Assembly (NCBI GenBank): GCA_001574975.1
Contig: KQ965825.1
Span: 1-62,613, forward strand
Reading direction: 5' to 3'
Length of the DNA stretch: 62,613 bases
From: Gonapodya prolifera JEL478
Lineage: Eukaryota; Monoblepharomycota; Monoblepharidomycetes; Monoblepharidales; Gonapodyaceae
Positions 20,011 to 32,252 of this stretch are shown here, piece after piece; position 1 is the first letter of the stretch, and every line of letters starts with the position of its first letter. The notes under the pieces are model-generated. The model did not search any database, had not been told where the DNA came from, and saw only the letters and a list, made by a program, of their open reading frames with translations. The translations under genes and the position numbers were made by a program.

Positions 20011-23000
20011 ATGGAACTGTGCCCCTGTCCAAAGCACGCCATCCACCGACCTTCTTCCCCGAAAAAACAGCCGCACGCCCGGATTGGAATGGGCGACGGA
20101 TGGAACCACGCGGGGGGTGGAAACCAGCAGACGTACGGCGGAAACTTCGGGAATCAGATGGGCGGAATGTTCAACGTGGATCCGTCAACGGGACAGCCGT
20201 CGCTGGGATTCGGCCAGGCGCAGATGGGGCAGCCTGGCCTCGGGCAGATGCAGAACGGGTCCATGCTCAACGCGCAGGCCGTCCTCGCAGCACTCAACTC
20301 CCGACGAGCGCAGATGGCAGCCGCGCAGTACCAGCAGAACCAACTTGTGCAGCAGATGGGCGGAGGCGACCAGGGCGCTGATGGCGGCGGTGTGATGTGG
20401 GGCGCCGGGTGGGGCGGAGCAGGCGGTGTTGGTGGACGGTCCACGTCTGCCAACTTTGCCCAGTCGCTCCTAAAGACAGACCCACGCAACACACCCACGA
20501 CGTCCGCACAGAACGGTCTCGCCGGGATGGGTCTCGAGATGTTTCAGCAGGACGCAACCGCCTCCTCACCGTCTGACTCCCTCGCGTCTGTCACGGCAGC
20601 CTACCAACGCGCCCTGTCAAACTCCTCGGGAGGCAACAACTGGCGCTCGCCCGCCCTCCCAGCATCAACGTCCGCCTCTCAGCACGCCGCGACATCTCCG
20701 CATGCCCTCCAATCCGCCCTCATCGCCCAACTCGCCCGCGTCAACAAAAACGCTTCCTCATCCCTGCCTGGTTCGGCATCCCCGGGATACCCCACACGGG
20801 GCTTCTCGTCCGTTTCCACGAGCGGCTCACCCTTCATGGACGCCACGTCACCCGGCTCATCCCCCTATACGTCCAGCGCTCCCCCAACCCCTGCCCAACG
20901 GTCTCTCTCCTCCTCCTCTGGGATCCAGCTCCACCCCGCCCTCACCACGTCCCGCTCCATGGACGCTCTCCGTGCGGGCTCCGGAGGGGACTCCACGCCC
21001 ACCTTGTTCGGCACAACCGGAACCGGAGCCGGCGGTGTTGGGAGGGGTACCATGTCGGCCCTGCAAGCCAAACAGCTGCAGCAGCTCATGATGGGCATGC
21101 GGAACCAACACGAACAGGCGCAAGCACAGGCACATCAGCAGGCACTGGGACAAGGACAGGATCAATTGCAGGGTGTGCGGTTTGGACTGGGATTCGGGCA
21201 AGGTCAAAGCCAACCCGGTCCCACCACCACCGCGGGCTTGCCGTCCGCTTTGGTTGACCCCTTGTCAAAGTACTCTACCCTTCTCTCTTCCTCTTCCGTC
21301 CCCACGTCCACGTGGCCCTCCACTTCCACGTCAACGTCCACTGCACCACCACTCCCGGCATCCGTCGTCGCGGGGTACGGCGCCTTGGACGAGGAGCTGG
21401 CGCGGGAGTACCTCACGATGCCAGTTGATGTGGACGACGACGGAGACGCTGACATCTCTGCCGAACCCTCCTCACCCGCCGAACCCGTCCAGGCCACGTC
21501 ACCCACGCAAGCTCCAGATCCAGGACCCAAACGGCGCTCATCAGCCTCGATCGCCTCGGCCGTCATGAACGGCGGTGCGAGCGGGGACGTCATGGACGTC
21601 GACGCGCAGGAGGACGGGGCCGCTGACGCAGAAGGGCAAGGGGAGCGGGAGAGGGAAAGAGAAAGGGAAGGAGAGGAGTTCGATGCGGCGCAGTACATCG
21701 AGACAGCGCTGGATCGGATCTTGGATGGTGATGGTGACGCGGATGGTGATGGTGACGGTGGGGTGGAGATGGGGCGAGCGGACGGCGAAGGGCCGGATGC
21801 GGACAAAGACAGACGCGCCTCCACCGGCACAGGCACAGACGCTTCCCATCACGCGGGGGAATCCTTCGAGTCGCTCTTGTTCGCCCCGCCCAGTCCCACA
21901 TCTCCTTCCGCTCCCGCTCCGCCTCCCGACACAGGGCCTCCCACCGCACCGTCAACACCGCCTGACCGCGCCGCGACCGCCTCACCCCCATCCCGCCCTA
22001 CTTCCACCGCGCCCGCAAACCAACCGCGCCGCCGTCCCGCGCTCCTCTCGGACCGCTCTGTCAACTCGTACCTCGCACGGGAAAGCATGCACCGAGCGGC
22101 GATGGCGGAACAAGCCGAACGCGAGCTCGCGATGGCCGAGAAGATTGCGGGGCGGAATGCGGAAGTCGTGGCGGAGAACGCGCGCCGGGAGCAGCGCTGG
22201 GCTGTCGTGCGATCTGCTACCGCTTCGGTGGCGGCGGCGGCGTCGTCTGCGGGGGGAGCAGCAACAGGGAAGCGACACGCTGCTGCTGCTGCGGCAATGG
22301 CGGCTGCGAAGGGGGACGTTTACACTGTTGTCGCGGACAACAAGGGAGGGGACGGTCCTATTGGGGGTGTGAGACGCTCTGTGAGGGGGCAGGTGTGGCG
22401 GTGTCTTGGGCATAGAGAGCAGGAGCAGCAGCCGGATGCGCAGGTCGAGGAGCAGTTCGGAGGTCTGGTGCCGGTCCGGATCGACGTTGAGACGGAGAAG
22501 GGACGGATTCGGGACGTGTTTTGTTGGGGTGTTGGAGGTGGGTGCTCGTGTGGTCATCGATGCTGTTGACTTCGAGCACGTGTTGATATGCTTGGTTTCT
22601 AATAGCCTCCGAAATCTCCCCCGACGTGTTCGCGGCGCAGATGTGCGTAGACCTGGGCATCATGGGCCACTCGGCGTCGTTGGTCGCGCAGGAGGTGGCG
22701 CGGCAGGTCAGAGAGCAGGTTGAAGAGTGAGTAGTGTGCCTGCCAAGGGGGACTCGCTGCCCTGTGTGGGTTTTTGACACGTTATGCAGTTTTAGACTTC
22801 ATGCGGCGGCAATGAGCAGGGAGGTGATGTGGATGTGCGATGGTTCAGGGGTGGAGGACCTGGATGAAGAGGCTAGGAAGAACAGGGTAGCGGAGGAAGA
22901 GGGATGGGGGATGTTGATTACGGTGAACGTGAGTTGTTTGTTGTTAAGGGGCAGACACCACCGTGGAAATAACGCGCATTGCCCAACCACTAGATCCATG

Positions 23001-24452
23001 TCACCGTGGGAAACCTTACATTGATTGATAAGTTGGAGTGGGACGCGTCGTCGGCGAGAGCCAGCCCGGAAGAAGTGGCGGTGCAGACGGCGCGGGATTT
23101 AGGGTTGGGCGGAGAGTTTGCGTGAGTGCATACAACTGCCCGAGTCCTATGCTGTACTCCATGACAGTACCCTTTCACGCATCTTAGCACCGCGATCGCC
23201 CACCAAATCCGCGAACAAGTTTATGCTCATCTCAAAACTTTCATTCTTCTCGGCCTTCCCCCGGACGGGTCCATCCCGCCCGACCCCGACGACGACATCG
23301 CCGAGGCTATTCTCCCCCCCGTGTCTGCGCGTCGGGCCGCCCAGGAATCGAGAAGACCTGTGTGGGAGCGTGAGTCGTGGACACCGAAGCTTGAGAGGTT
23401 CCATGGCGAGGAGGCGGGTGATGCGCAGGCTGCGAAGGAAAAGGAAAAGGCCGAAAAGGATTCGAAAAAGAAGCGGAGAGTCTTGGCCAGGGGGAGGCGG
23501 GTGACAGTTGCGTTGCCGGATAGGGAGCCAGCGAAAACACTGCGGACGCCCTTGGGTGGGTTGGGATTCGGGACAGCGCCGCTGGTCGCTGGTCCTGTAG
23601 GCTCGACCCAGCTGACTGCGGGTGGTAGGGCCAGAAGAGCCGCTGCGCCCCAGTTCGGGGCGGAAGGGGAGGTGGTGGGGCATTGGAGGGATGTGGTGAG
23701 CAACTCGGGAGGGGTCAAGGCAGGTTAGGGATACGTGTTGTTCCAGGCGGAAAATGGTGCACTTACTGTTCTTCGAACGATGATTAGATGCGTCGTCGGA
23801 GTACTGTACTGAATGTGGCGTTGTGGTCGTGGACGGGATTCGGAGACTAAAGGACGACGGGAAGTTCCACGAGAAGCTTCAGTGTCGAGCATGCTGTGAG
23901 TTGTGGTCCTCAACGTTTGCCGCTACTTTTGTTGTAATCTACCATGCGCTTTTAGCCGTAAACCGAACACGTTTGGAATCGATTGTACGCTCCAACGCCG
24001 ATCCAGACCCTCTGGCATCCATGTTCGACGCTACACCTGATCTATCTGCTCTTAAGCCAGCTCCATACTTACCAAGTACGAAGCCGTCAACCAAAACACC
24101 CGTTGTTCCCGCAGACGGGAACCCCCTCGACTATCACGACGTTATCCCGGAGGATAATCTTGTACCCTGGGCCCGGGCCTTCCGCAATCGCCTCCGCGTG
24201 GAGTACCCTGATGATCGCTTCGAGCTCGTGCTAGCGCCTGACATCAAGGGTACCGTGGACCTCACGAATCCAGAGGTGCAACTTGACGGCTGGTCCATCC
24301 GCATCGTGTGCGTGGATTGCCCTACGCGATTGTACATGACGGGTCCCGCAAACACACTTGGAAACTTTGAGACGCACTTAAAAAATCGGGGTCATCGAAC
24401 GAGCGTGACCATGCGGGTCGCTTCGGAGCAGTATCACGGCATGCGTGATTGA
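20011..24452 (+). CDS. SNF5: SNF5/SMARCB1-type chromatin remodeller subunit with extra C-terminal module
   Basis: Residues 1 to about 830 are low-complexity (Gln/Gly/Ser/Pro-rich, one acidic-basic EREREREGEE stretch), as in fungal Snf5. The SNF5 domain then spans several exons. Repeat 1 runs from VPVRIDVETEKGRIRDVF to MCVDLGIMGHSASLVAQEV. Repeat 2 has ITVNIHVTVGNLTLIDKLEWD, GLGGEFATAIAHQIREQ and ILLGLPPDG. Introns: 22529-22605, 22727-22789 (or -22795), 22929-22993, 23122-23187. The frame could stop at 23728. Alternatively a GTTAGG donor at 23724 joins to 23788 and 23896 joins to 23956. The total is then in frame (1348 residues) and adds CTECG…CRAC and a module with VDCPTRLYMTGPANTLGNFE and HLKNRGHR. 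Snf5 is a core SWI/SNF or RSC subunit in the nucleus. Start could also be ATG 20089. Confidence 0.75.
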
Positions 24453-24721
24453 TCGAGGTGGCGCGGCCTTTATGGACCAAAAGGAATCACGTTTTGTTTG
24501 TTTATGACCCATTGTATTTCGCATGCATTGATAATCCACTACCGCTGCACCTGTCCTGTCGACGTAAGCGATTCAGTTCAGCTCGTATGGACAGGTGGAG
24601 CGTTACTTTTGGTCGACATGGGACGAGATTATTTGACTGTTCTCACGATGTTACTCCGTCCCACTACTACTCCCTTCAGGTAATGTAGAATATGTAACTA
24701 TCTACGACGGTGTACACATCT

Positions 24722-27700
24722 TCATAAGCTATTACTGTGAAATCTACCAAGTGTCAACGCATGGTCGCCTCTTCGCCTGACCTGGAACGTAACCCTGCAT
24801 AAGCGTGGCAAATAAACCATAGCGCCAAGACATTGACCGAGCAAGGCGATATTCGTGTTACCGTGATAGAAGTAGAAAGCGCGGGTCATTCGGTACTCTC
24901 TCACCTTCCCATTCACGCTCGCCTTCAAGCCCGACATGATCCACTTTCTGGAATCTGCAGGATCTATCACGTTGTCGATGTCAAGTGACTCGGCGGCTCG
25001 AAGAGCCTTCCCCGACTCGTAAAGCTGAGCGATAGCCTGATTGCGAACGCTCGTTTTGTAATTATCGAAGTACGAGAAACCTGGTGGCACCAACCGCATT
25101 TTCGGCCGCGAGTCGCTCTTGGGGATCTTTGATGGCGGCCAATTCATTTCGGTACGCTAAGCGGACTGCACCCTCAAGTCCCATTCCACTGGGTTAAAAG
25201 AAATTACCGTCAGCCCGTGGCAGTAGTACATTCTTGAGGTCCGATCACATAGAACTTACCCAAACTCTCTAGGAGCGGCAATCAAAGTTGAAATTCATCC
25301 AAGAAGGTCAATTCCGAAAACAAACAGTCGAAGTTTACATGACGAAGACCTACCCTGTTGGCCTGTCGGTGATTGTTATCAGTGAGTGTTTATGAATGGA
25401 GAAGAAATACAATCGAGAATTAAAACTCACCAAGAAACCGTGAACAGAGGTCCGTGGAAGCTTCCTCCACACACTGCAATTCGTTAAAGAAGCGTGTTAA
25501 AGAACATTGGGAGATTCCTTCAGGTGTGAAGAGACAGTTCACTTACTCGCTTGAGCGCCAAGACCGTATCCCTTTCTCAGCACAACAGTGAAGAAAGGAA
25601 CCGAGAGAGATCCCGCAACAACAAACATTCGAGCGACATGTCGAACTACCGCTGTTTTCTCTGTGAGAAGTGAAAGATTAATTGCAATGTCAGACAAAAA
25701 CCACTGTCTTGGGTGCTCTTACCGTACTCTGGTCCCACCATAAATCCAGGAGTGTCACAGAGGGATACAATGGGAATATCATATGCGTCACATAGTTGCA
25801 TGAACCTTGCTGCTTTGTCACCTGAGGGACTTGTCTTGTTAGAATACCGTGTCTTCAAGATTTAGCGCCCAAAATATCGTACCTCCATCTGCATCAATGG
25901 CGCCCCCCAAATGAGTGCAATTGTTGGCTAACAAGCCCACAGCTCTTCCTTCGATGCGGGCAAACGCAGTGATCATACCGACTGCCCATTGTGGCCGCAG
26001 TTCGAGGATGCTTCCTTCGTCAAAGAGGAGCTCCATCACACTTCGAACGTTGTAAGTCCGGAGGCGATTCTCGGGAATAGCGCTTCGAAGGAGCCGTTGG
26101 TCTGCGCAGTGCCATTCACGGAGCGGACCCTGGAAATAACTGGAACATTGTACCGTCGCTCGTGAAATTTCAAGAAGTTCTCGTAATGATAAGTGCCGAA
26201 CCTCAGATATTTCTTTGCAACTGCCGTAGCCTCAGTCTCATCCTTCACGAGAACGTCTGTTGGGGTAATCCTGCATTTGAAACGAACCAGGCAAAATCAA
26301 ACAAAAATGTGCGTACCGATGACACTGAGTGCAGTACGTGGATAGAATCAGATTAGGTTTGCAACTCTTAAGAGGTGTATCTACTCACCCGTTAAAGTTC
26401 TGCACTTCCACCGGTCCAACTTCTGTCGGCTTGAATACTCCGAGTCCACCACCCTCAATCATCGCAGGTCCACCCATTCCAATATTAGAACCTTCAGTTG
26501 CGATAATAACATCACACTAACAGGAACGCACGTAAGCGCCATATTTGAATTTCGTCGTGCACCTACTTACAGTCCCTAACAGTGCAGCATTACCAGCGAA
26601 GCAATACCCGGTAGTGATGCCCACCATAGGTACAAGCCCCGAAAGTCTTCCGAACTAAAAGGGTGGCACAAACCCTTAGTTGACTGGATTCGGGGCAAAC
26701 GACTTATACACACATGGCGGAAAGTCAGAATATCGAGTCCACCACTGTTGGAAAGACCTTCTGTATCACCCGGGCGACCACCACCTCCCTCGCAGTAGAA
26801 AACAACGGGAAGGCGGTACTCCCATGCGAGTTGGAACATGCGATCCTTCTCTGTAAGGTAGATTGCACAAGCAAATGTGATGAGGCGGGATCAGTGACGT
26901 CGTTGTCCGAAGCCTTACTTTTATGGTTGAACACCCCTTGTGTACCCGCAAGAACCTTTGCCCCAAATACCCCTAGATTAACAGCAGCGGGCGGAACATG
27001 TCTCGACGAGTGCACTCACGGTATAATCGTAGGCAAACACCATCACCCTGGAGCGGGTCTCATCAAAGTGCTTTCCATTCACGTGCCCGATTCCCCTGTG
27101 ATAAACAACGATATTCATTATTGCGCACGAAATGATAGGGATCATTCACGACACGCCAGTACTCACACAACCATTCCATCCGCCGGCGTCTGTTTGATAA
27201 GCTCCTCCATTGACCTCCGTGCCTTTTGCGCCGCAATAACCAATCCACCCCACTCCATGAAACTACCCGGATCACACAAATCCGCGATATTCTCCCTCGC
27301 GGTCCGCTTGTTTAATTTTCGCCGGCGCGCGACGGCATCTGGCCGACCTTCGTCCATGGTATTATGGTGACGCCGAATTGTCTCAGCGAGGTCCGGGCGG
27401 ATGTGATCCAGATCTTGTCCTGCGGTTTCTGAGGTGGCGTCAGTGGCACCTGCTCCCGACGAGGATGGTTCTATGAATAGGATGGGAGCGGATTTTGGAA
27501 GAGTAACGTTCGGAGCTGCGACAATGAGTCTGAGAAAATTGGCATATCTTGACCACCATCTTACCAAAACAGGGCGAAACTCGTGCAACGCTCACCGCAC
27601 AATACCAGCCACCTCAGCAAACGCCACATGCTCCATCTTCATCGCATTCAGCACCGCAACTTGCTGCCCCTTCTTGACCACATCCCCGACTTTAACATCA

Positions 27701-30142
27701 ATCGACACAATGGTCGACTGCATCGGCGCAACAACAGCATCTGTTCCAGGGGGTCCTTGCACCAAGCTCGCACTTTGGGCACCGAGCGATGCGGAAATCG
27801 AAGGTTCCGACGCGGCGGTGGTGAAAAAGAGTGGCTTCGGGACAGCACCGGCCGTCGCTGATCCATCCCACCCCGCCTTCGCACACAACCTCTCCAATTC
27901 ATCATCAATCCACCTCGTATGGATCCTCACCGGCTTCCCCGCCCCGTTGCCCATCTCCACCACCGCCGGGTCCGTCAACACTGCTCGCAGGAACGGCACA
28001 GTCGTCTCTACGCCCTCGATCTTGAACTCGTCCAGGGCTCTGACACATCGTCGGAACACGTCCGAGAGGAAGCCACGTGGGGATGAGAGGATCAATTTGG
28101 CGAGGAGAGGGTCGAAGTTGGGGTTCGTTGGGTACCCCGAGTAGCCCGTGTGGTCGACGCGGATTCCCCGGCCGGAGGGTGGCTCGAATGAGGTGAGCAC
28201 GCCTAAGAGAGGGGGGGGGGGGGGGGGGTGTTGAGCTTGCCACGATCGAGCTTTCTGTATTTTCCTCGGACACTCACCTCCAGCTGTAGAGACCCACAAC
28301 GGCGCTCCCTGGATTATTTCCACCTTTTCCATCTACACCCATCCCGAATCACACATTATGAGCACACTACACGCAGACACAACGTCCACTCTTCCCACCC
28401 ACATTAACTCTCAACTGAACAGCCCACCCGGTCGGTCTCGGCACGTCTTCCTGCCTCCCGAACCCAAGCACTGTGTCGCGTAACGGCGTGGGTGGGTTGA
28501 GCGCGATTTGGATTTGAGTGGAGACGAGGTCGACGCCGAGGATTTCTTCGGTGACGGTGTGTTCTAGAGAGGCGCACGGGGGGACGGGGGGACGGGGGAG
28601 GGGGGAGGGGGGAGCGTTAGAAGCGTTCCGGGTGGCGGTTGACACGTTCGGAGTCAGAGCGAGAAACAAGCTCAAACTCACCAACTTGCACCCTCGGATT
28701 CGCCTCAATGAAAAACCACTTCCCATCCTCCCTCTCCCCGCCGACCACAAGGAACTCCCACGTTCCCAGCCCCTCATAACCGACTTCCATCGCCATATTC
28801 ACGCTGGCCTTACCCAGTGCGTCGGAGATGGAGGGGTGCAGGTTGGGCGCGGGTGCGATCTCGATGATTTTTTGGTGCCGCCGTTGGAGTGTGCAGTCGC
28901 GCGTGTGTAGGTGCAGGGGAGGGGACACGTGAGTAGGGGATTTGGGGGAGACGATTTGGACTTCGATGCTGGTGGGGGGGGGGGGGGCGGGGGGGAGGGC
29001 ACATAAGGTGATTGAAGTGAATATCCAGAGAAGTTAGAGCTTCGTAACTTACTGCCTCGCTTTTGCCAAAAAGGCCTCCACACTACAAACATCCACCCAA
29101 ACCACCACAACTGGTTACTATCTCACCCAACAGCAACGACAACAAACATCATCCTCACTAGACTTCATCTCTTCCAAAAGCAGCCTTAGCCTCGCTCTTG
29201 CAGCGAGCATATGCGTCTGCAAGTTGGTCGGCGGATGTAACGATTCTCATGCCGCGGCCCTGAAAGAGGGTAATGATTAACAAGGCCTCCGTTCGGTCTC
29301 CAGGAATGGGTGACGCTAACTCACCCCACCCCCAAACAAAGCCTTGACGATAATACCACCAAACACCCCCAGCTTGAACTCTTTCGACCCAAAAACGCCC
29401 TTTGCAAACCGGGCCGCCTCGTCCAGTGTTGTGGCGCGCTGCGTTCCCGGCACTGTTGGCACGCGGCTTCGAGTGAACGGGGGAAAAGTGAATCACTGAT
29501 AGTACTCGCGACAGCACAAAAACACGGCTTACCATTTCATCGCCAGCTCCCTCGCCTTTGCCTTATCCCCAAACACCTCCAACACCTCTGGCCTCGGCCC
29601 CACAAAAATCACTCCTTCCTCCTTACACCGCCTGGCCAACTCGGCACTCTCCGAAAGAAACCCGTACCCAGGATGCACGGCGACCGCACCGACGCCCTTG
29701 GCGGCCTTGACGATCTGCTCGACGTCGAGGTACGCCGCGGCCCCATTACCGGACATGAGGGGCACCGAGGCGTCTGTTTTGCGCGTGTGGAGGGATGCGG
29801 AGTCGTCGGGGGAGAAGACGGAGACGGTGCGCAGGTTGAGAGAGGAGGCCGCGGAGGCGATTCTGGCGGTAGGAGGTGTGGGATAATGGTGGGTGACAGC
29901 ACGTCGGAGTGGAGGGATTGCACGTACCGAAGAGAGATTTCGCCCCGATTCGCAATCAAAATGGCGGGTCTGGTGTCATCCTGGTCCACTGAGCGGTCCG
30001 TGCCCTTCGCGGTTGGTGGTGCGAGGTGCGAGCTGAGTGACGAGATTCGTCCTTTTGCGACGGAGGGATCATGCTGGCTGCCAGGGGGGGAGGCCGGCGA
30101 CGTTTCCGAAGGCGGACGTTTGCCAGGGAAGTTCACTATCAT
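24722..30142 (-). CDS. Single-chain biotin-dependent acyl-CoA carboxylase (BC-BCCP-CT)
   Basis: A multi-exon gene of roughly 1,100 residues. N-terminal biotin carboxylase: ILIANRGEISLR, HPGYGFLSESAELA, GGGGRGMRI, RRHQKIIEIAPAP, IEANPRVQVEHTVTE. Then the biotinyl domain with NAMKMEH (biotinyl Lys), and a carboxyltransferase: RTARENIADLCDPGSF, YDYTVLAGTQGVFNHK, EGGGGRPGDTEG, MIEGGGLGVF, CDTPGFMVGPEY, GSFHGPLFT. Classical fungal acetyl-CoA carboxylase is about twice as long with a large central domain, and propionyl/methylcrotonyl enzymes are two-subunit, so this matches the fused long-chain acyl-CoA carboxylase type described in bacteria. It should carboxylate an acyl-CoA with ATP and bicarbonate; substrate unknown. 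A start at ATG 30208 is also possible. Several introns end in very long C-tracts. Downstream of SNF5, tail to tail. Confidence 0.75.
28211..28228. repeat. Poly-G tract (poly-C on the mRNA strand) in a carboxylase intron
   Basis: An 18-base G run. On the transcribed (minus) strand it is the pyrimidine tract just before the acceptor CTCTTAG. Similar G-rich tracts lie at 28571-28617 and 28974-28998, each directly upstream of an acceptor of the same gene. Run length may be unreliable in the assembly. Confidence 0.7.
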
Positions 30143-30472
30143 TGGGTGAGAGTGAGAGAGCGAAAGTGTGGTGCCGATCGTGCCGAAGCATCCGACAAGG
30201 CAACTCAAATTTTACTTCCGATGGCTGAATAAACAACACTGCTAAAACGTCCCTTGACGATAAGCTTGCGCTAGCGAGTTGGAGCTGTTGCTCAGGGTTA
30301 CCGACACTATGTACTTTGAGTTGCGACATGTATATATTGAAAAACGACGAGCCAGATATGCCACACTGATGAGCAAAAGATGAGAGTGGGGAATGAAGGA
30401 AGGAAACTCATAAAAATAAAAGTTTGAATATCCCAACGAGGAATGTGTCCACAGCAACCTGGAGAATCCACC

Positions 30473-32145
30473 ATGCTGCTGAGCGATTTCCCAGATGAAC
30501 TGCTGATCCACCTCTTCACGTACGCATTGTAGTGCGTATCACGGCACCGTCTCGTCTCACCACGCTTGGTTCAGCTCAACACTCCCCGTCGCCGACATCA
30601 CCCGGATCGTGCTCACATCCCGCCGCTTCCACGCTCTCTTCGCGGATGAAAACTCGTACGCGTGGGCGCTGGTTTGTAAGCGACACGGACGGTATCCATG
30701 GAAGACACCTGCGGTCTCCTACCGCTCTCTGGCCCTCGCTCCCTTCCAGGGGACATGCACACACCTCTCGCCCATCTTGAGCACAGAATCCATTGAATCA
30801 CTCAAAGCCACACTCACTCGCCTGTACGCCGGTCTTGGTGCGGCCCCACTCGCCGACTCGTTCCACTGCTCCGATACAAGTTGCAACTGGTCCTGGCCCG
30901 ACATATGGCTTTGCTTGGCGCCAGAGTGCGGGTTCGTTGGGTGTGGGAGACACAAGGGAAGGCATGCGTTGAAGCACGCGAGGGATTGCAGGCATCCGAC
31001 GACATTGAAGCTTGCGAGTTGGGAGGTGAGTTGAGCGAGCGGACCAATTGGACTGGGTTCAAGGGTTTGAAACGAAGATTTGACAAAGTCGTCTGCTTCC
31101 TTCCGTCTTCCCGAACCGTTAGCTATGGTGCTATGCGTGCAACCCTCGCGTCGCCCCCAAGAACGGCGTGGAGCACTTCTGGACGCTCACTCCGAGCACG
31201 CCCCTTGGGTTTCTTCCCAAAGGAAAAGTACGCTTATTGCTTCTGTTCAGTCCCTCATCCGTCTCGTATACCGCTAAATACGTGTTCAACAGTGGCTCGG
31301 AATCCCCCAAGGCGATGTTATCGAGAAGAACGCAGTCGACCACCTCCTCGATCGATGCGCTACGGCAGTCACACCGGTACGTATACGTGCCCTCTTCCGC
31401 TCTCCTCGTATCATCATTCGCCTTGGGCGTGAACTCACTCGCCTCCGGCACTCTCACCCCGTCCCTCACCAGACCACCCTCCTGCCCCCTCGCCACCTCA
31501 ACCCACGCCGGGCACTCGAGCGGCCCATGTCCGAACTCGGTCCGGACGATGAGTTCTACGTCGTGAGTCCGCGGTGGTACGTCGAGTGGACGCGATTCAT
31601 TGTGGGCGACTCGCAGGAACCGCCGGGCGGTGTCCAAGTGGATGGGTTGTACAGGCGGCGGCTCTTTGAGCACCCGGGAGCGGAAAGGGATGAGTGGGAG
31701 CTTGATGAGAGGGCGACGGAGTGGGATGTGTGAGTGGATCTGAGTGCGCGCGCGACAACGTGAAAACTTGGGTCGATTCAGTGCTGATGATTCGGGCCTT
31801 GGCACCCCTCCCCCCCCCCTCCCCCCTTTTCCCCCCGGCCTCTGTTGAATTTCTACAAGATGGTTCCTTCCCGCACGCTCCGTCCCCTACATTTTCTCAA
31901 CGTACCCTCCCGCGGACCCCCTCCGCCCGCCCATATCCGAACGCGATGTGCCACGCACGTCCGGGTTCGCCTGGTTGAGGTCCATGATAGCAACGGTGAG
32001 GCGGCAAGTTCGGAGTGAGGAGGAAGAGGAGGAGAATGGCGTCGGGGAGGAGGAGGATGAGGAGCAGGAAGGCGAGGAAGATGGGCAGCAGGAGAGCGAG
32101 AACGAATCTAATGCAGGCACAGACGAGGACACTGACGGCGCATAA
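30473..32145 (+). CDS. F-box / UBP-type zinc finger / DUSP-like protein
   Basis: Five exons: 30473-30519, 30575-31025, 31123-31227, 31293-31729, 31860-32145. All junctions are GT-AG; total 1326 nt, 441 residues. Residues 3-40 form an F-box (LSDFPDELLIHLF … LPVADITRIVLTSRRFHALF). Residues about 125-190 are a ZnF-UBP ubiquitin-binding finger: FHCSDTSCNWSW, WLCLAPECGFVGCGRHKG, HALKHARDCRHPT, then across an intron LWCYACNP. Residues about 290-350 resemble a DUSP domain (DDEFYVVSPRWYVEW … PGGVQVDGLYRRRL). The C-terminus is Glu-rich. No Cys or His box of a ubiquitin protease is visible. F-boxes link to Skp1-cullin ligases, while ZnF-UBP and DUSP belong to deubiquitinases such as USP20/33. The combination suggests a ubiquitin adaptor (inference). 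Confidence 0.7.
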
Positions 32146-32252
32146 GTTAGTTACGACCTGTTGCAAGGGGTGCCCAAACGGATGAATAACTGAAAGTTTA
32201 GCCGAACGCACATCCCTTCTTCCCTCCAACAACGCCACCATTTGAAACGTAA

